Shown: positions 7,742 to 18,054, counted from the stretch's first letter. The stretch: DNA of 64,000 bases from Acididesulfobacillus acetoxydans (GCF_902729405.1 NZ_LR746496.1:1116001-1180000); one strand, 5' to 3'. Numbers and translations: made by a program. The notes: generated by a model from the sequence alone, not told the origin.

Positions 7742-9127
7742 ATGCATATCGCATTCCGGAAAATTATGCTCATCAACCCGCCCGCGTCGCTGCGCCTTTG
7801 GGAGCCGCACAGCGAAAATCTTGGCCTCGGTTACTTGGCTGCCGTTCTTGAGCAGTTGGATTACCAGGTGAGTATCCTTGACGCGTCGCTTTTCCGGCTC
7901 GGTGTGTCCGCGACGCTGAAACGGATTCGGGAGGAACAGCCGGATGTTATCGGTTTTCGCCTGCTCGAAGTCAATATGCCCTACTTCGTCGACCTGGTGG
8001 TCCAGCTGCGGCGCGGGGGTTACTCCGGGCATATCACGGCGGGCGGACCGGTCGCCACAATGATGGACTCGGAGATTCTTAAGTTAGTCCCGGGGCTGGA
8101 CAGCCTCATGGTCGGGGAGGGCGAAGAGACGCTGCCCGAGCTGCTGGAGGCGCTCAACTTGTCAGGTACCGCCAGGCCCTCCGGAGAACGCTTGGCGGGG
8201 ATACTCGGCCTGTGTTACCGTGAAGGCGAAGCGAGCCGGAGCAACGGACCCCGCCCTCTCATTGAAAATCTCGACGCGCTGCCTTTCCCGAGAAGGGACA
8301 CGCTGCCAGATATCCTCAGGTGGGGACGTCTGCCCATGATCATTTCCTCCAGGGGGTGTGACGGGCACTGTATCTTCTGCTGTCCGGCTGCAATGAACGC
8401 CAAATCGCCCGGGCCCAAGTGGCGTCCGCGCAGCGCCGGCAATGTCGCAGACGAGATCGAGGATCTGCAAAGACGTTACAATGTGGATCATCTGGATTTT
8501 CTGGATGACAATTTCTTCGGACGCGGTGAGGTGGGAGTACGGAGAGCCTGGGATTTCATCGAAGAACTGCGCCGGCGCGGTTTACGGATCCAGTTTTCGA
8601 TCGAGTGCCGGGTCGACAACGTGGAGGAAGACCTCTTTAAGGCCTTGCGTGACGCCGGGTGCGTAGAGGTTCGCTTGGGCATTGAGTCAGGTGTGCAGCG
8701 TATCCTTGACCGCTACGGCAAAGGGACGACCGTGGAGAAAAACCGTGAGGTTTTACTTAAACTCAAAGAGTGGGGCCTGGCGGCTAAAATCGGATTTATC
8801 CCGTTTGACCCGACGATGTCTGTCGAGGAACTGATGCAAAACGGGGAATTCTTGCGCTCGGTGGGTAACCCCGAAGCTTTCAACTATAACAAGATCGTGG
8901 TGGAGGTTGGGACTCCTTTGGAACGCTTGTTTGAGAAGGAGGGGCGTCTGATCAAACCCGGGCCGTGGAAGCGCGATTACACGTTTGACGACCCGAAGGT
9001 AGCCGTTTTGTGGAAATTGGTCCGGGGATATGCGACGGCGAAGCGGACAGCCTTACAGCTCGCTGATGGGTGCAAAGTAGGGTTGACAGACTTCCAGGCG
9101 TCGCTTCACAGGCAAAGCGTCAGATGA
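7742..9127 (+). CDS. B12-binding-type radical SAM protein
   Basis: The 461-residue protein has an N-terminal cobalamin-binding-like Rossmann region (residues 1-150: IMLINPPAS, NLGLGYLAAVLEQ, HITAGGPVATMM) and a radical SAM core with the CDGHCIFC cluster motif near residue 205. ECRVDNVEEDLFKALRDAGC and RLGIESGVQRIL are the usual strands of the SAM barrel. It should bind a [4Fe-4S] cluster and S-adenosylmethionine; substrate unknown. ATG 7742 follows a GGGGG site; TTG 7724 is less likely. It is monocistronic between pheA and a strong terminator. The cobalamin ligand histidine motif is not obvious, so B12 use is uncertain. Confidence 0.8.
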   Translation: MHIAFRKIMLINPPASLRLWEPHSENLGLGYLAAVLEQLDYQVSILDASLFRLGVSATLKRIREEQPDVIGFRLLEVNMPYFVDLVVQLRRGGYSGHITAGGPVATMMDSEILKLVPGLDSLMVGEGEETLPELLEALNLSGTARPSGERLAGILGLCYREGEASRSNGPRPLIENLDALPFPRRDTLPDILRWGRLPMIISSRGCDGHCIFCCPAAMNAKSPGPKWRPRSAGNVADEIEDLQRRYNVDHLDFLDDNFFGRGEVGVRRAWDFIEELRRRGLRIQFSIECRVDNVEEDLFKALRDAGCVEVRLGIESGVQRILDRYGKGTTVEKNREVLLKLKEWGLAAKIGFIPFDPTMSVEELMQNGEFLRSVGNPEAFNYNKIVVEVGTPLERLFEKEGRLIKPGPWKRDYTFDDPKVAVLWKLVRGYATAKRTALQLADGCKVGLTDFQASLHRQSVR

Positions 9128-9147
9128 GCAGCTGTCAATATGATACC

Positions 9148-9182
9148 AAAAATACGATCGCCCAAAAGGCGGTCGTATTTTT
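9148..9182 (+). terminator. Rho-independent terminator after radical SAM gene
   Basis: A 15-bp stem AAAAATACGATCGCC / GGCGGTCGTATTTTT with loop CAAAA is A/T-bounded on both sides, so it can end transcription in either direction. The 9183-9500 stretch after it holds no gene I can support. Confidence 0.85.
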
Positions 9183-9505
9183 GAGATATCTACACAAAAG
9201 TTTCATTTTTTTTGAGATAGTACGCGATTATTGGCTATGGTGAGAAAATTGGCGGGAATCGATAATAACTGATAGAATTGTATCGAAAATGTATTTCGAG
9301 GACTTCCAAGAGGATGAAAGGCTGGAAAAGGCCGTGTTCAGGAGTGAGGTTCGTCAGATGTCCATGTTTGGAGAGGCGTAGGTGAGAGGGTGTTGGCGCA
9401 AACGCCAGACTAGACAACAGCCAAAAGGACAAGCTATGTAAGATTCCGCTTGTCTTATGCCAAAAATAATAATAATATGGTTGGGTAAGATTTTTGGACT
9501 TTCAG

Positions 9506-9546
9506 CCCGCTCAACTCTCATCCCGACAAGCTGAGAGTTGAGCGGG
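9506..9546 (+). promoter_or_regulatory. 15-bp perfect hairpin in resB leader
   Basis: Stem CCCGCTCAACTCTCA / TGAGAGTTGAGCGGG with an 11-nt loop ends 40 nt before the resB start. No U-run follows, so it is not a typical terminator. It may be an mRNA-stabilising or regulatory stem, or the operator of an unknown regulator. Confidence 0.5.
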
Positions 9547-9586
9547 GGTAGACTTTGGCTGGCTTCAAGTTGAAGGAGACGTGAAT

Positions 9587-10879
9587 ATGGAAAGAGAAAC
9601 GCGCACCGGATGGGGTCTGGTGGAAGAATGGCTGACATCCATGAAGTTGGGATTGGTTCTCCTGGGGATCATTGCCATCACCGCCGGCCTGGGAACTTTT
9701 ATTCCGCAATTTGATCAAAGTCCCCAAGAGGCCCTCAAGGTGGCACAACTCTGGCAAACGCTGGGGTTTACGCAGATTTACAGTACATTCTGGTTTCGTT
9801 TTTTGCTGGGCTTACTGTGCTTGAACCTGGTGGCCTGCAGTCTCCGCCGCTTTCACGGGATTTACGGGCGGGTTTTTCGGCCCCGTCCGCCGGGGACTGC
9901 GGGGGAGCTGCCCGCCAAGATCCGGACGGAGATCAGGGGCGATTATCATGTCCTGCAAGACTCTGTGCAGAGAACCCTGGCACATAAAGGATTTCGCCTG
10001 ACGGAGCAGGAGACGGAGACCGGCTGGTCTTTTTTGGGCCTGCGCCGGCGTTGGGGCTATTGGGGTTCCTTCGTGACCCACATGGCTTTTGTCATTTTGG
10101 TACTGGGTGCCTTTATGAGCAGCCTCCTCGGCGCCAAAGGGTATTTCATGGTCGGTGCGGGGAGTACCCTGTCGCTCCAATCGATCATGACCGAGGGCAG
10201 GGTTGGCCAGAATTTCAATGTGCGGGTGAATTCGGCGGAAAAGAAGTACCTGCCGAACGGGCAACTGGATAACTGGTATACGAATTTGAGCCTGATCAGC
10301 CTGGGCGGGCGCGTGTTGGTACGGAAGACAATCTCGGTCAATCATCCCTTGACCTACAAGGGAATCACTTTTTATCAGAGCGATTATACGAGCGGGGTGC
10401 GTCTTACTGCCGACGTGCGGGGGAGCAAGCAAGAGGTCCTCTTGAGCGAACAGAGCGACTATTACAATGTCCCGGGGACAGAACTTTATTTTATGGTGGC
10501 CCAAATTGCGGGAAGTGAGCAAAAGCCTCAAATGCTCTATGGGGTTTATAACAATAATGGTCAGACCGTGCAGCAGGGAACGCTCAGTAAGGGCCAAACG
10601 GCCAGTATCCAGGGAAAATACAAAATGACTCTCGATGGCTATGCTCCGTTTACGGGCATACAGGTCAAGAAAGACCCGGGTGTGGGGGTGGTCTGGCTGG
10701 GTTCGGCCCTGCTTCTGGTCGGGCTGTTTCTCTCGTTTTATTGGCGGCCCTCCAGGGTGGCTGGGGTGCTCAGCCGCGTGGAGGAGACGGAGGAAGGAAT
10801 TTTGGCTCTGGGGATGACCGCGGGAAAAGACACGGAAAGTTTCCTGAGTAAAATGAGAAAATCAAGCGGGGACGTCTAA
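9587..10879 (+). CDS. resB: Cytochrome c biogenesis protein ResB
   Basis: The 430-residue membrane protein belongs to the ResB/Ccs1 family of system II cytochrome c maturation. With CcsA it moves heme across the membrane and attaches it to apocytochromes. The N-terminus has the family hallmark LTSMKLGLVLLGIIAITAGLGTFIPQ (TM1), TM2 FWFRFLLGLLCLNLVACSLRR, TM3 near residue 165, a large extracytoplasmic domain (residues 195-360) with HPLTYKGITFYQSDY, and a last helix near 370-390. ATG 9587 follows AAGGAG at 8 nt; GTG 9581 is too close. It is paired with ccsA 190 bp downstream. The triheme cytochrome at 60.5 kb is a plausible client. Confidence 0.93.
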   Translation: MERETRTGWGLVEEWLTSMKLGLVLLGIIAITAGLGTFIPQFDQSPQEALKVAQLWQTLGFTQIYSTFWFRFLLGLLCLNLVACSLRRFHGIYGRVFRPRPPGTAGELPAKIRTEIRGDYHVLQDSVQRTLAHKGFRLTEQETETGWSFLGLRRRWGYWGSFVTHMAFVILVLGAFMSSLLGAKGYFMVGAGSTLSLQSIMTEGRVGQNFNVRVNSAEKKYLPNGQLDNWYTNLSLISLGGRVLVRKTISVNHPLTYKGITFYQSDYTSGVRLTADVRGSKQEVLLSEQSDYYNVPGTELYFMVAQIAGSEQKPQMLYGVYNNNGQTVQQGTLSKGQTASIQGKYKMTLDGYAPFTGIQVKKDPGVGVVWLGSALLLVGLFLSFYWRPSRVAGVLSRVEETEEGILALGMTAGKDTESFLSKMRKSSGDV

Positions 10880-10882
10880 GCC

Positions 10883-11030
10883 GGGAAGAGAAGAAAGCTA
10901 AAGCTAGGGAGAGAAAAATGTTTAAGGCGGGGAGAAAAGAAAGTCTAAGCCGAGATGGGGAGAAGTTTAAGCTGGGTAGAGAAGAAAGTTTGAGTCGAGG
11001 AGAGAAGAGAGTTTAAGGGAATAGGGGATC
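10883..11030 (+). repeat. Purine-rich imperfect repeats between resB and ccsA
   Basis: Four or five degenerate copies of a roughly 30-nt unit built on GGGGAGAAAAGAAAGTTTAAG lie between the two cytochrome-maturation genes. No open frame or hairpin is convincing. The G/A-only bias makes a polypurine tract on the coding strand. Confidence 0.6.
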
Positions 11031-11065
11031 CGGCAAGAATTTGGGCCGGGCAGAGGAGGTTGACC

Positions 11066-12052
11066 ATGAGTCAAATACTGAAAGGGTTTGAAGGGCCGTT
11101 ATTTTACCTGCTGCTGGCGGCGTATGTCCTCGCGACGCTGCTCTATTGGGGCGGCGCGCTTGGGAAAAAGAACGGCCTGAGCCGGGCCGCCACCTGGGTT
11201 ACGGTGGCCGGTCTCGTCATCAATACAGTCACCGTGGGGGTGAGGATGCTGATTGCCCACCGCCCTCCGCTCGCCAACGGGTATGAGTTCATTCTGACAT
11301 TCTGTTGGGGTATCGTGGCGGTTTATCTTTTTGCCGAATTCCGTTACAGGCTGCGAGCTTTGGGTTCGTTTGTCCTGCCTGTTCCTGCCTTGCTCCTGCT
11401 CTTTGTTGAGATTGCCATCAGTCCGGCGGAGAGGAGCTCGACGGCGATTATGCCGGCTCTAAAAAGCCAGTGGCTGACCATCCATGTCGCCACCGCCATG
11501 CTGGCTTACGGAGCTTTTGCGGTTTCTTTCGGCTTGGGGGTCATGTATCTGCTCAAAGAGCGTAAGATCCGGGTGACCGGACGTGTGGGCGGGCCGGTTC
11601 CCGGCGCTCCCGGAGACGCTGAGCGTGAGACCATGTCGGCGGCGGAGAGTTCAGCGACTGGAAGTTTGCTGGCCGGGTCAGAGTTGTCAAACGGGGCCGA
11701 CGAGGTGAACGGGGGCGTACTCGCTCGCTTTCCCGCTCTTGAAGTTCTCGATGAACTGGCTTACAAAGTCGTTGCTTTTGGGTTTCCTCTGCTTACCCTC
11801 TGCATTATTACAGGGGCCGTGTGGGCTAATTATACTTGGGGAACTTACTGGTCCTGGGATCCGAAAGAGACTTGGTCCCTGATTACCTGGCTGGTTTACG
11901 CGGGCTATCTCCATGTCCGCTTTACCCGGGGGTGGAAGGGCAGGCCGGCTGCTTGGCTGGCGGTGCTCGGCTTCGCAGCGGTGCTCTTTACATTTTTCGG
12001 GGTCAATTATTTTCTGCCGGGCCTTCATTCCTACGCGAATCCCGGCGGGTGA
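11066..12052 (+). CDS. ccsA: Cytochrome c assembly protein CcsA/ResC
   Basis: This 328-residue polytopic membrane protein is the heme-handling partner of ResB in system II. The diagnostic tryptophan-rich WWD segment WGTYWSWDPKETWSL lies near residue 260. Conserved histidines of the family are at IAHRPPLANGYEF (near 70), TIHVATAMLAYGAF (near 145) and GYLHVRF (near 285). ATG 11066 follows GAGGAGG. A charged hydrophilic loop of about 60 residues (near 175-230) separates the two hydrophobic halves. It ends an apparent resB-ccsA operon. The thioredoxin ResA is absent from this locus. Confidence 0.93.
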   Translation: MSQILKGFEGPLFYLLLAAYVLATLLYWGGALGKKNGLSRAATWVTVAGLVINTVTVGVRMLIAHRPPLANGYEFILTFCWGIVAVYLFAEFRYRLRALGSFVLPVPALLLLFVEIAISPAERSSTAIMPALKSQWLTIHVATAMLAYGAFAVSFGLGVMYLLKERKIRVTGRVGGPVPGAPGDAERETMSAAESSATGSLLAGSELSNGADEVNGGVLARFPALEVLDELAYKVVAFGFPLLTLCIITGAVWANYTWGTYWSWDPKETWSLITWLVYAGYLHVRFTRGWKGRPAAWLAVLGFAAVLFTFFGVNYFLPGLHSYANPGG

Positions 12053-12216
12053 CAGCGCGGTTCAAAGTACTGGAACATTGCCGTGGCGGGTACGAGTGAG
12101 ACGGTGAGGCGGAGCGGCGGAGCGGAAGATATCGGAGTCATTAGGCACATGGCGGATAACATGGCGCACTTGCTCAACCGGCTCAAGGAATGATTGGCGG
12201 ACGGCCGCGTGCCTTA

Positions 12217-12245
12217 TTGACAATTTTTCTATCTGATAGTAGCAT
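12217..12245 (+). promoter_or_regulatory. Sigma-A-like promoter upstream of padR-type gene
   Basis: TTGACA (12217-12222) is separated by 17 nt from TAGCAT (12240-12245). ATCTGATAG within the spacer resembles the CTATCGGATAG near 14634, so a shared short element is possible. The target is the regulator at 12429. Confidence 0.45.
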
Positions 12246-12428
12246 ATAGGGCAGATAATTAGCGGCATAGGGGGCGCGCAACGACCGGCAAAACGGGAGA
12301 CCGCCCCCCGCCCAAGTCAGGACTCTGGGGATCTTGTACATCTAAAATATCTATTCGATGGACGGCTGTCGGGTAGGGTCCTAAGTGCTGTGCGAGCCGG
12401 GATACTTGCAAGGGAGGAAACTGCTAAA

Positions 12429-12848
12429 ATGTGTGATACCTGCCATGGACTCGAACATGGTCATGGCCATGGAACGGGCCATGGAGAAGGTCGCGGCGAT
12501 TGCCACTGCAAACTGTCCGGCAAAGTGGAAAGATTTATTCAGCCCTGCCTGCTTCTCAGCTTGCTGCAGCATTCATCTCATGGTTATGAACTGCTTGAGC
12601 GTTTATCGGGTTTCCGCTTCTATCCCGGTGCCCCGGATACCGGCGCGGTCTACCGTCATTTACGACGTCTGGAAAATGGCGGTTATGTCGAATCACACTG
12701 GGAAACCGGAGATGCGGGCCCCGCTAAACGTATTTACTCGATCACCCCGGATGGGCAGGACATGCTGGAGGCGTGGATTGAGGAGTTTCGTGATCGCAAA
12801 TCGGCCATGGAAGACTTTATAGAAAAGTACGAGCGCTCTTCCAGGTAA
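12429..12848 (+). CDS. PadR-family regulator with His/Cys-rich N-terminus
   Basis: The 139-residue protein has a PadR winged helix (residues 40-105: LLLSLLQHSSHGYELLERL, then DTGAVYRHLRRLENGGYVES with the wing) and a short C-terminal dimerisation helix. Unusually, residues 2-30 form a metal-binding-like tail, starting CDTCHGLEHGHGHGTGHGEG and ending CHC. This suggests metal-responsive control (Ni, Co, Zn or Fe) or a metal store; that is inference. ATG 12429 follows AAGGGAGG. The gene stands alone, and no obvious efflux gene is adjacent. A Ni/Co permease lies 4 kb away on the other strand. Confidence 0.85.
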   Translation: MCDTCHGLEHGHGHGTGHGEGRGDCHCKLSGKVERFIQPCLLLSLLQHSSHGYELLERLSGFRFYPGAPDTGAVYRHLRRLENGGYVESHWETGDAGPAKRIYSITPDGQDMLEAWIEEFRDRKSAMEDFIEKYERSSR

Positions 12849-13156
12849 GGCCGCGCCGGTAGGTGATATGGCGCAGGAGAGCGAATGGTGCGCATATGAT
12901 AATGTGCCACGCTTGTGCATTTCCAAGTATCCCTCAGTTGACAGGGAGGAAGCAGGGGACTATAATCAATTTCAGATATATTTAGATGTTTAGCTAAGCA
13001 AAGAACGGTGTAATTACACGAGAGCCGGAAAGGCAGTGAATCCCGGGGAGTTCTAAATTTGTGAGACATCCAGTGTATGGGGACATCCGATATGTGGGGA
13101 GATCTAATGTATGGCGGCATCAAAATGAGGCGACGCGAGTGACTTCGGGAATTGGC

Positions 13157-13200
13157 AAGAGTGGCCTAAGGAAGTCACAAGAGTGGCTGAAGGAAGTGAT
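13157..13200 (+). repeat. 22-bp direct repeat before sdpR
   Basis: Two adjacent copies of AAGAGTGGCNNAAGGAAGTN (13157-13178 and 13179-13200, 18 of 22 identical) end four bases before the sdpR ATG. The second copy supplies the GGAAG ribosome binding site, so it may be an autoregulatory operator. SdpR-type proteins are known autorepressors. Confidence 0.5.
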
Positions 13201-13204
13201 AAGA

Positions 13205-13507
13205 ATGACCAAACAGCAGTCTACTTTCCAGGCCCTGTCCGATCCCACCCGAAGACGGATTCTTCGCTATTTGCGGGAAGGGGATCTGACCGCAGGTGAA
13301 ATTGCAGCCAAGTTTACGATTACTAAGCCCAGTATTTCGCACCATCTTAGTATCTTGAAACAGGCTGACCTAATTAGTGACCGCCGCAGTGGGCAAAATA
13401 TAGTTTATTCCTTGAACACCACGGTTTTCCAGGATATCCTTAAATGGTTTGCGGATTTCTTAGGGACGGAAGGGCCTGGGGGCGAAGGGCAAAAGAAAGG
13501 GAAGTAG
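13205..13507 (+). CDS. sdpR: ArsR-family autorepressor SdpR-like
   Basis: The 100-residue winged-helix protein reads FQALSDPTRRRILRYLREGDLTAGEIAAKF, then TKPSISHHLSILKQADLI (recognition helix) and a beta-wing DRRSGQNIVYSL. It lacks the CVC metal site of true ArsR proteins, as expected for SdpR. In Bacillus, SdpR represses the sdpRI immunity operon and is sequestered at the membrane by SdpI. Here the sdpI homologue follows directly, but no sdpABC toxin genes are visible, so the pair may protect against foreign toxin. Confidence 0.85.
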   Translation: MTKQQSTFQALSDPTRRRILRYLREGDLTAGEIAAKFTITKPSISHHLSILKQADLISDRRSGQNIVYSLNTTVFQDILKWFADFLGTEGPGGEGQKKGK

Positions 13508-13677
13508 CGATTTGGCCGGGCCGCACCGGTTCACGGAACACTCCGACTGTGCAGATGGCAAACGACCGGAACGGCCGGGCATTACAGGGAGTTGTTGGGG
13601 CAGACGCCTAGGCTCCCCGGCGGCAGCGACAAAAAATGAAGATTCTTCAAACCTATGGGCAAAGGAGAGATTAGTTA

Positions 13678-14363
13678 TGCAAAGAGATCCGTTGATTTCG
13701 CGTCATGACCATAACGACAGATTGTTTCAGATCCTGTCCGCCCTGATTGTGATCCTGATGTTTGCCCTTTCCCTTTGGGCTTATCCGAAGTTGCCGGCCC
13801 GGGTTCCCTCTCATTGGAATGCCGCGGGAGAAGTGAACGGCTACAACACACCTTTTGTCGGGGCGTTCCTGATGCCGGTGCTCACTTTGGGAATTTGGCT
13901 CCTCTTCTGGCTTATCCCCCGCATTGACCCCCGGAAAGCGAATTACCGCTTGATGAACAAGGTCTTTTGGCTAATTAATTTCGTCACCGTCCTGTTTCTC
14001 GGATTGCTGCATACCGGAATCATCTTCGCCGCTTTGGGTTTGCTGCGCACGGGCCTTGTTCCTGCGTTCATTCTCGGCGGGATCGGGTTTTTGTTCATTG
14101 TGCTGGGGAACTATATGGGGAAAGTGAAGTTTAACTATTTCTTTGGCATCCGTACGCCCTGGACTTTGGCCAATGAAGAAGTTTGGTACAAGACGCACCG
14201 CGCGGCCGGACCGGCCTGGGTGATAGGGGGTCTGATCCTGCTGTTTTCCAGCTTTTTGCCGAAACAGTTCACGGTTCCCTTGGTTTTTGCTGTCGTGCTT
14301 GTCTTAGCCCTCGGCTCCATGGTCTATTCTTATATCCTCTATCAAAAAGTGGCCCGGCGCTAG
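13678..14363 (+). CDS. sdpI: SdpI-family membrane immunity/signalling protein
   Basis: The 228-residue protein has six or seven membrane helices. The DUF1648 hallmark LPARVPSHWNAAGEVNGY lies near residue 40 and the SdpI core FFGIRTPWTLANEEVWYKTHRAAG near residue 155. ATG 13678 follows GGAGAG. In the known system it confers resistance to the SdpC toxin and sequesters SdpR. It is cotranscribed with sdpR about 170 bp upstream. The intervening segment contains no separate gene I can support. Confidence 0.9.
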
Positions 14364-14601
14364 CGGTTTCCGCGTCTTCCGGCTCCCGTTGGCTCCCGAC
14401 TCTGACCAAAAGGAACCTGTCAGCTCTGTACTTTTTAAGGGGCGGCCGGAGCCAGGCCCAGGGAAAGGGGCAGCCGGGGGCTGCCGGATCCGGGCTTAGG
14501 GGCGGCCGGCGGGGATATCCTGCTGCAACATCGTAATGCTCCGCTGCCTGCCGGTAAAGAGAGTTCGGGTTGCCGCCGGGGAGATCCTGTCAAAGTTGTT
14601 C

Positions 14602-14629
14602 TTGACTTGCGCTTATTTTTGGCTATAAT
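14602..14629 (+). promoter_or_regulatory. Promoter of the SAM riboswitch/metY unit
   Basis: TTGACT (14602-14607), a 16-nt spacer and a perfect TATAAT (14624-14629) lie about 50 nt before the riboswitch aptamer. Confidence 0.75.
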
Positions 14630-14678
14630 TTCACTATCGGATAGTAAACCTAGTAAGTTAGTCAATTTTATATTTTCC

Positions 14679-14810
14679 ACTCATCAAGAGCGGCGGAGGG
14701 ACTGGCCCGATGATGCCCGGCAACCGGTAGTTAAGGGGAGCTGTCTGCGGGAGCTTCGGACTACAAGGTGCTAATTCCTGCAGAACGCGGGTTCTGAGAG
14801 ATGAGAGAGT
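14679..14810 (+). ncRNA. SAM-I (S-box) riboswitch
   Basis: The class I SAM aptamer is recognisable by CTCATCAAGAG (P1 5' strand), the GGAGGGACTGGCCC core, GATGCCCGGCAACC, AAGGTGCTAATTCC, and the closing GATGAGAG P1 3' strand. It should switch off metY when S-adenosylmethionine is plentiful. The terminator hairpin follows at 14821. Confidence 0.93.
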
Positions 14811-14820
14811 TTGTTGGCGA

Positions 14821-14851
14821 CAAAGACCTCTTCACTCGGAAGAGGTCTTTG
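14821..14851 (+). terminator. Riboswitch-controlled terminator of metY
   Basis: A 12-bp perfect stem CAAAGACCTCTT / AAGAGGTCTTTG has a 7-nt loop. Its trailing U-run is short (CTTTG), so termination relies mainly on the strong stem. The next 150 nt lead to the metY start without another gene. Confidence 0.7.
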
Positions 14852-15003
14852 TGCGGATCTGAGGTACCACGGTCTCGTTATTGCAGTGCCTTATTGCTTG
14901 ATGACACCCAAGAAAACGTTCTCTGGTGCCGCGCACTGCGGCATAAGACCAAGCGGCTGGCAACGCTTGGCGGATTTTAGGTGATTAACTGAAGGAGGAG
15001 TAA

Positions 15004-16296
<1,293 letters not shown>

Positions 16297-16423
16297 ATTA
16301 GTTCAGGGGATGGGCGGGTCATCTCAGCAATGCCGGAAGGTGCTTGGGAATGCCCACCTTTCGATGAGCGTTTTCTGCAGTAGAGTCATTGGCCAGGGGA
16401 ATCTGCGCCTTGCTTGCTCCCTC

Positions 16424-17443
16424 TCAGGCAAGGCTGTTTTCTTTTTCACTGAGGCGAAGCAATTTCCAGCCGGCGAATGATATGGCCCAAACCACCACGA
16501 ACATGCCGACAAGGATGAACCCCATTACATTGAAATCCAAATGCTGCAGCCAGAGCCAAAACCCGCTGTCCCGGCCGCTCTCTTGCGCAAACACTTGGCC
16601 CACTTCGATGATGCCGATAACTCCCGCGGCTAAAATGGACAGACCGGTTATCGTGAGATTGTAATAGACTTTCCTCAAAGGAGAAGAAAATACCCACTGA
16701 TAAGCAGTGCTCATAAAGAAACCGTCCAAGGTATCCATCATGCTCATACCCGCCGTAAAAAGAATCGGGAAGGCCAGGATGGCCACCCAGGGTATGCCCG
16801 CAGCAGAAGCGCTGGCCGAGGTGGCGAGCACAGCGATTTGGGTTGCAGTGTCAAAACCGAGTCCAAAGAGAAATCCCACCAGATAAACGTGCCGGTTATT
16901 CGCGACCATATCGAATAAGCGGTTGATCGTGCGATTGACCACTCCTTTGTCGGGTCGCTCCGCGCTCTCCGGAGTGTACGTGCCGTTGCGCATGCTGCTG
17001 AACGTTTTCAGGATGTCTTTAAGTATGACGAAATTTATGGCAGCCAAAAGGATAAGAAAGACTCCGGAAACAAGAGTGGCAATAACGCCTCCCACGGCTT
17101 GAAATTGAGGAAGGGCGGCTTGAGCCCACTTCACGGCGAAAATGGTCAGCAGGCCCATGATGATGACTACGGTGGAATGTCCGCATGAAAAGAAAAACCC
17201 AACTCCTTTAGTCTTCTTCTGCTCCTGTATCAACTTGCGGGTCATATTGTCGATGGCGGCGATATGATCGGCATCGAAAGCATGGCGCAGTCCGAAAGAA
17301 TAAGAGAGTACGGCCATGCCCAGAAGTTCCGGGTACTTAAAGACACCAGTTGAGAGAAGGATCAAGCCGGTGAGAAAAATCGCCAGGATGGCGGCACCGT
17401 ATTTCAAGGCGTCCAAATGTTTCCGATTCGAAATGTCGCTCAT
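16424..17443 (-). CDS. NiCoT-family nickel/cobalt permease
   Basis: The 339-residue protein has about eight membrane helices. The NiCoT signature RHAFDADHIAAIDN (HX4DH) is in TM2 near residue 54, and the family motif GFLFGLGFDTATQIA is near residue 200. ATG 17443 follows GGAGGT. It imports Ni2+ or Co2+. The cobalamin riboswitch and terminator directly upstream argue strongly for cobalt uptake in support of B12 synthesis. It converges with metY. Confidence 0.93.
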   Translation of the reverse strand: MSDISNRKHLDALKYGAAILAIFLTGLILLSTGVFKYPELLGMAVLSYSFGLRHAFDADHIAAIDNMTRKLIQEQKKTKGVGFFFSCGHSTVVIIMGLLTIFAVKWAQAALPQFQAVGGVIATLVSGVFLILLAAINFVILKDILKTFSSMRNGTYTPESAERPDKGVVNRTINRLFDMVANNRHVYLVGFLFGLGFDTATQIAVLATSASASAAGIPWVAILAFPILFTAGMSMMDTLDGFFMSTAYQWVFSSPLRKVYYNLTITGLSILAAGVIGIIEVGQVFAQESGRDSGFWLWLQHLDFNVMGFILVGMFVVVWAISFAGWKLLRLSEKENSLA

Positions 17444-17545
17444 GATCTTACCTCCGTGAAGCTTTTCTTCAATGGGCTGGCGCAAGTTTTCTTATGCCGT
17501 GGGAAGTTTACTTTCTGAGCGGAAAACCAAAACCTAGGAAAACAA

Positions 17546-17575
17546 AAAACCCTTACAACTGAAGGGTTTTCTTAA
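17546..17575 (-). terminator. Terminator of the cobalamin riboswitch
   Basis: Read on the minus strand, AAAACCCTT / AAGGGTTTT forms a 9-bp stem followed by a U-rich tail, lying between the aptamer and the permease gene. Confidence 0.8.
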
Positions 17576-17599
17576 GCGGTACTGGGAAACAATGGATTT

Positions 17600-17835
17600 C
17601 CCGAGGACATACAGATCCACCCCCTAACATTCCCGTAGGTCGCAGTAACTCCTGAATGAGCAGGTCTCCTGGCTCAAGATCATCGTCAACCCACGTCTTC
17701 CCGGGTTAAACCCCAGTGACACTTTGTGAGTCAACTCTCTTCTACAGTGGCGGGTACCGCGTCAGCTTCAACTGACTTCCCTTTTCAATTCCTTCCCTCA
17801 GGAAAGAATCACTCATCCGGTATTCAATTTACGAC
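17600..17835 (-). ncRNA. Cobalamin riboswitch upstream of Co permease
   Basis: On the minus strand the B12 box AGCCAGGAGACCTGC lies at 17660-17674. It is preceded by GGGAAGACGTGGGTTGACGA, CCCGCCACTGTAGAAG and GAGTGATTCTTTCCTGAGGG, in the order expected for the class I aptamer. Adenosylcobalamin binding should promote the downstream terminator. Confidence 0.92.
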
Positions 17836-18054
17836 TGACTATACAGGAAGAAGGAGGGCTTGTCAAGACCTTGTTGCGCATGAAAAATTACAGCCGTTAC
17901 TGGGCAGGATTAAAAGCAGGGAAGCCAGTGGCGGTTTAAGGGGCTGATGGCGGCATTACTAACATCCTCCTGCCTCTGAAGGGGCCGGGTTGCAGCACAG
18001 ATGAGGGGGTTTTTAATTGGCGGCTGCCCGGAAACTGCTTGGGCCGGAGCGACA

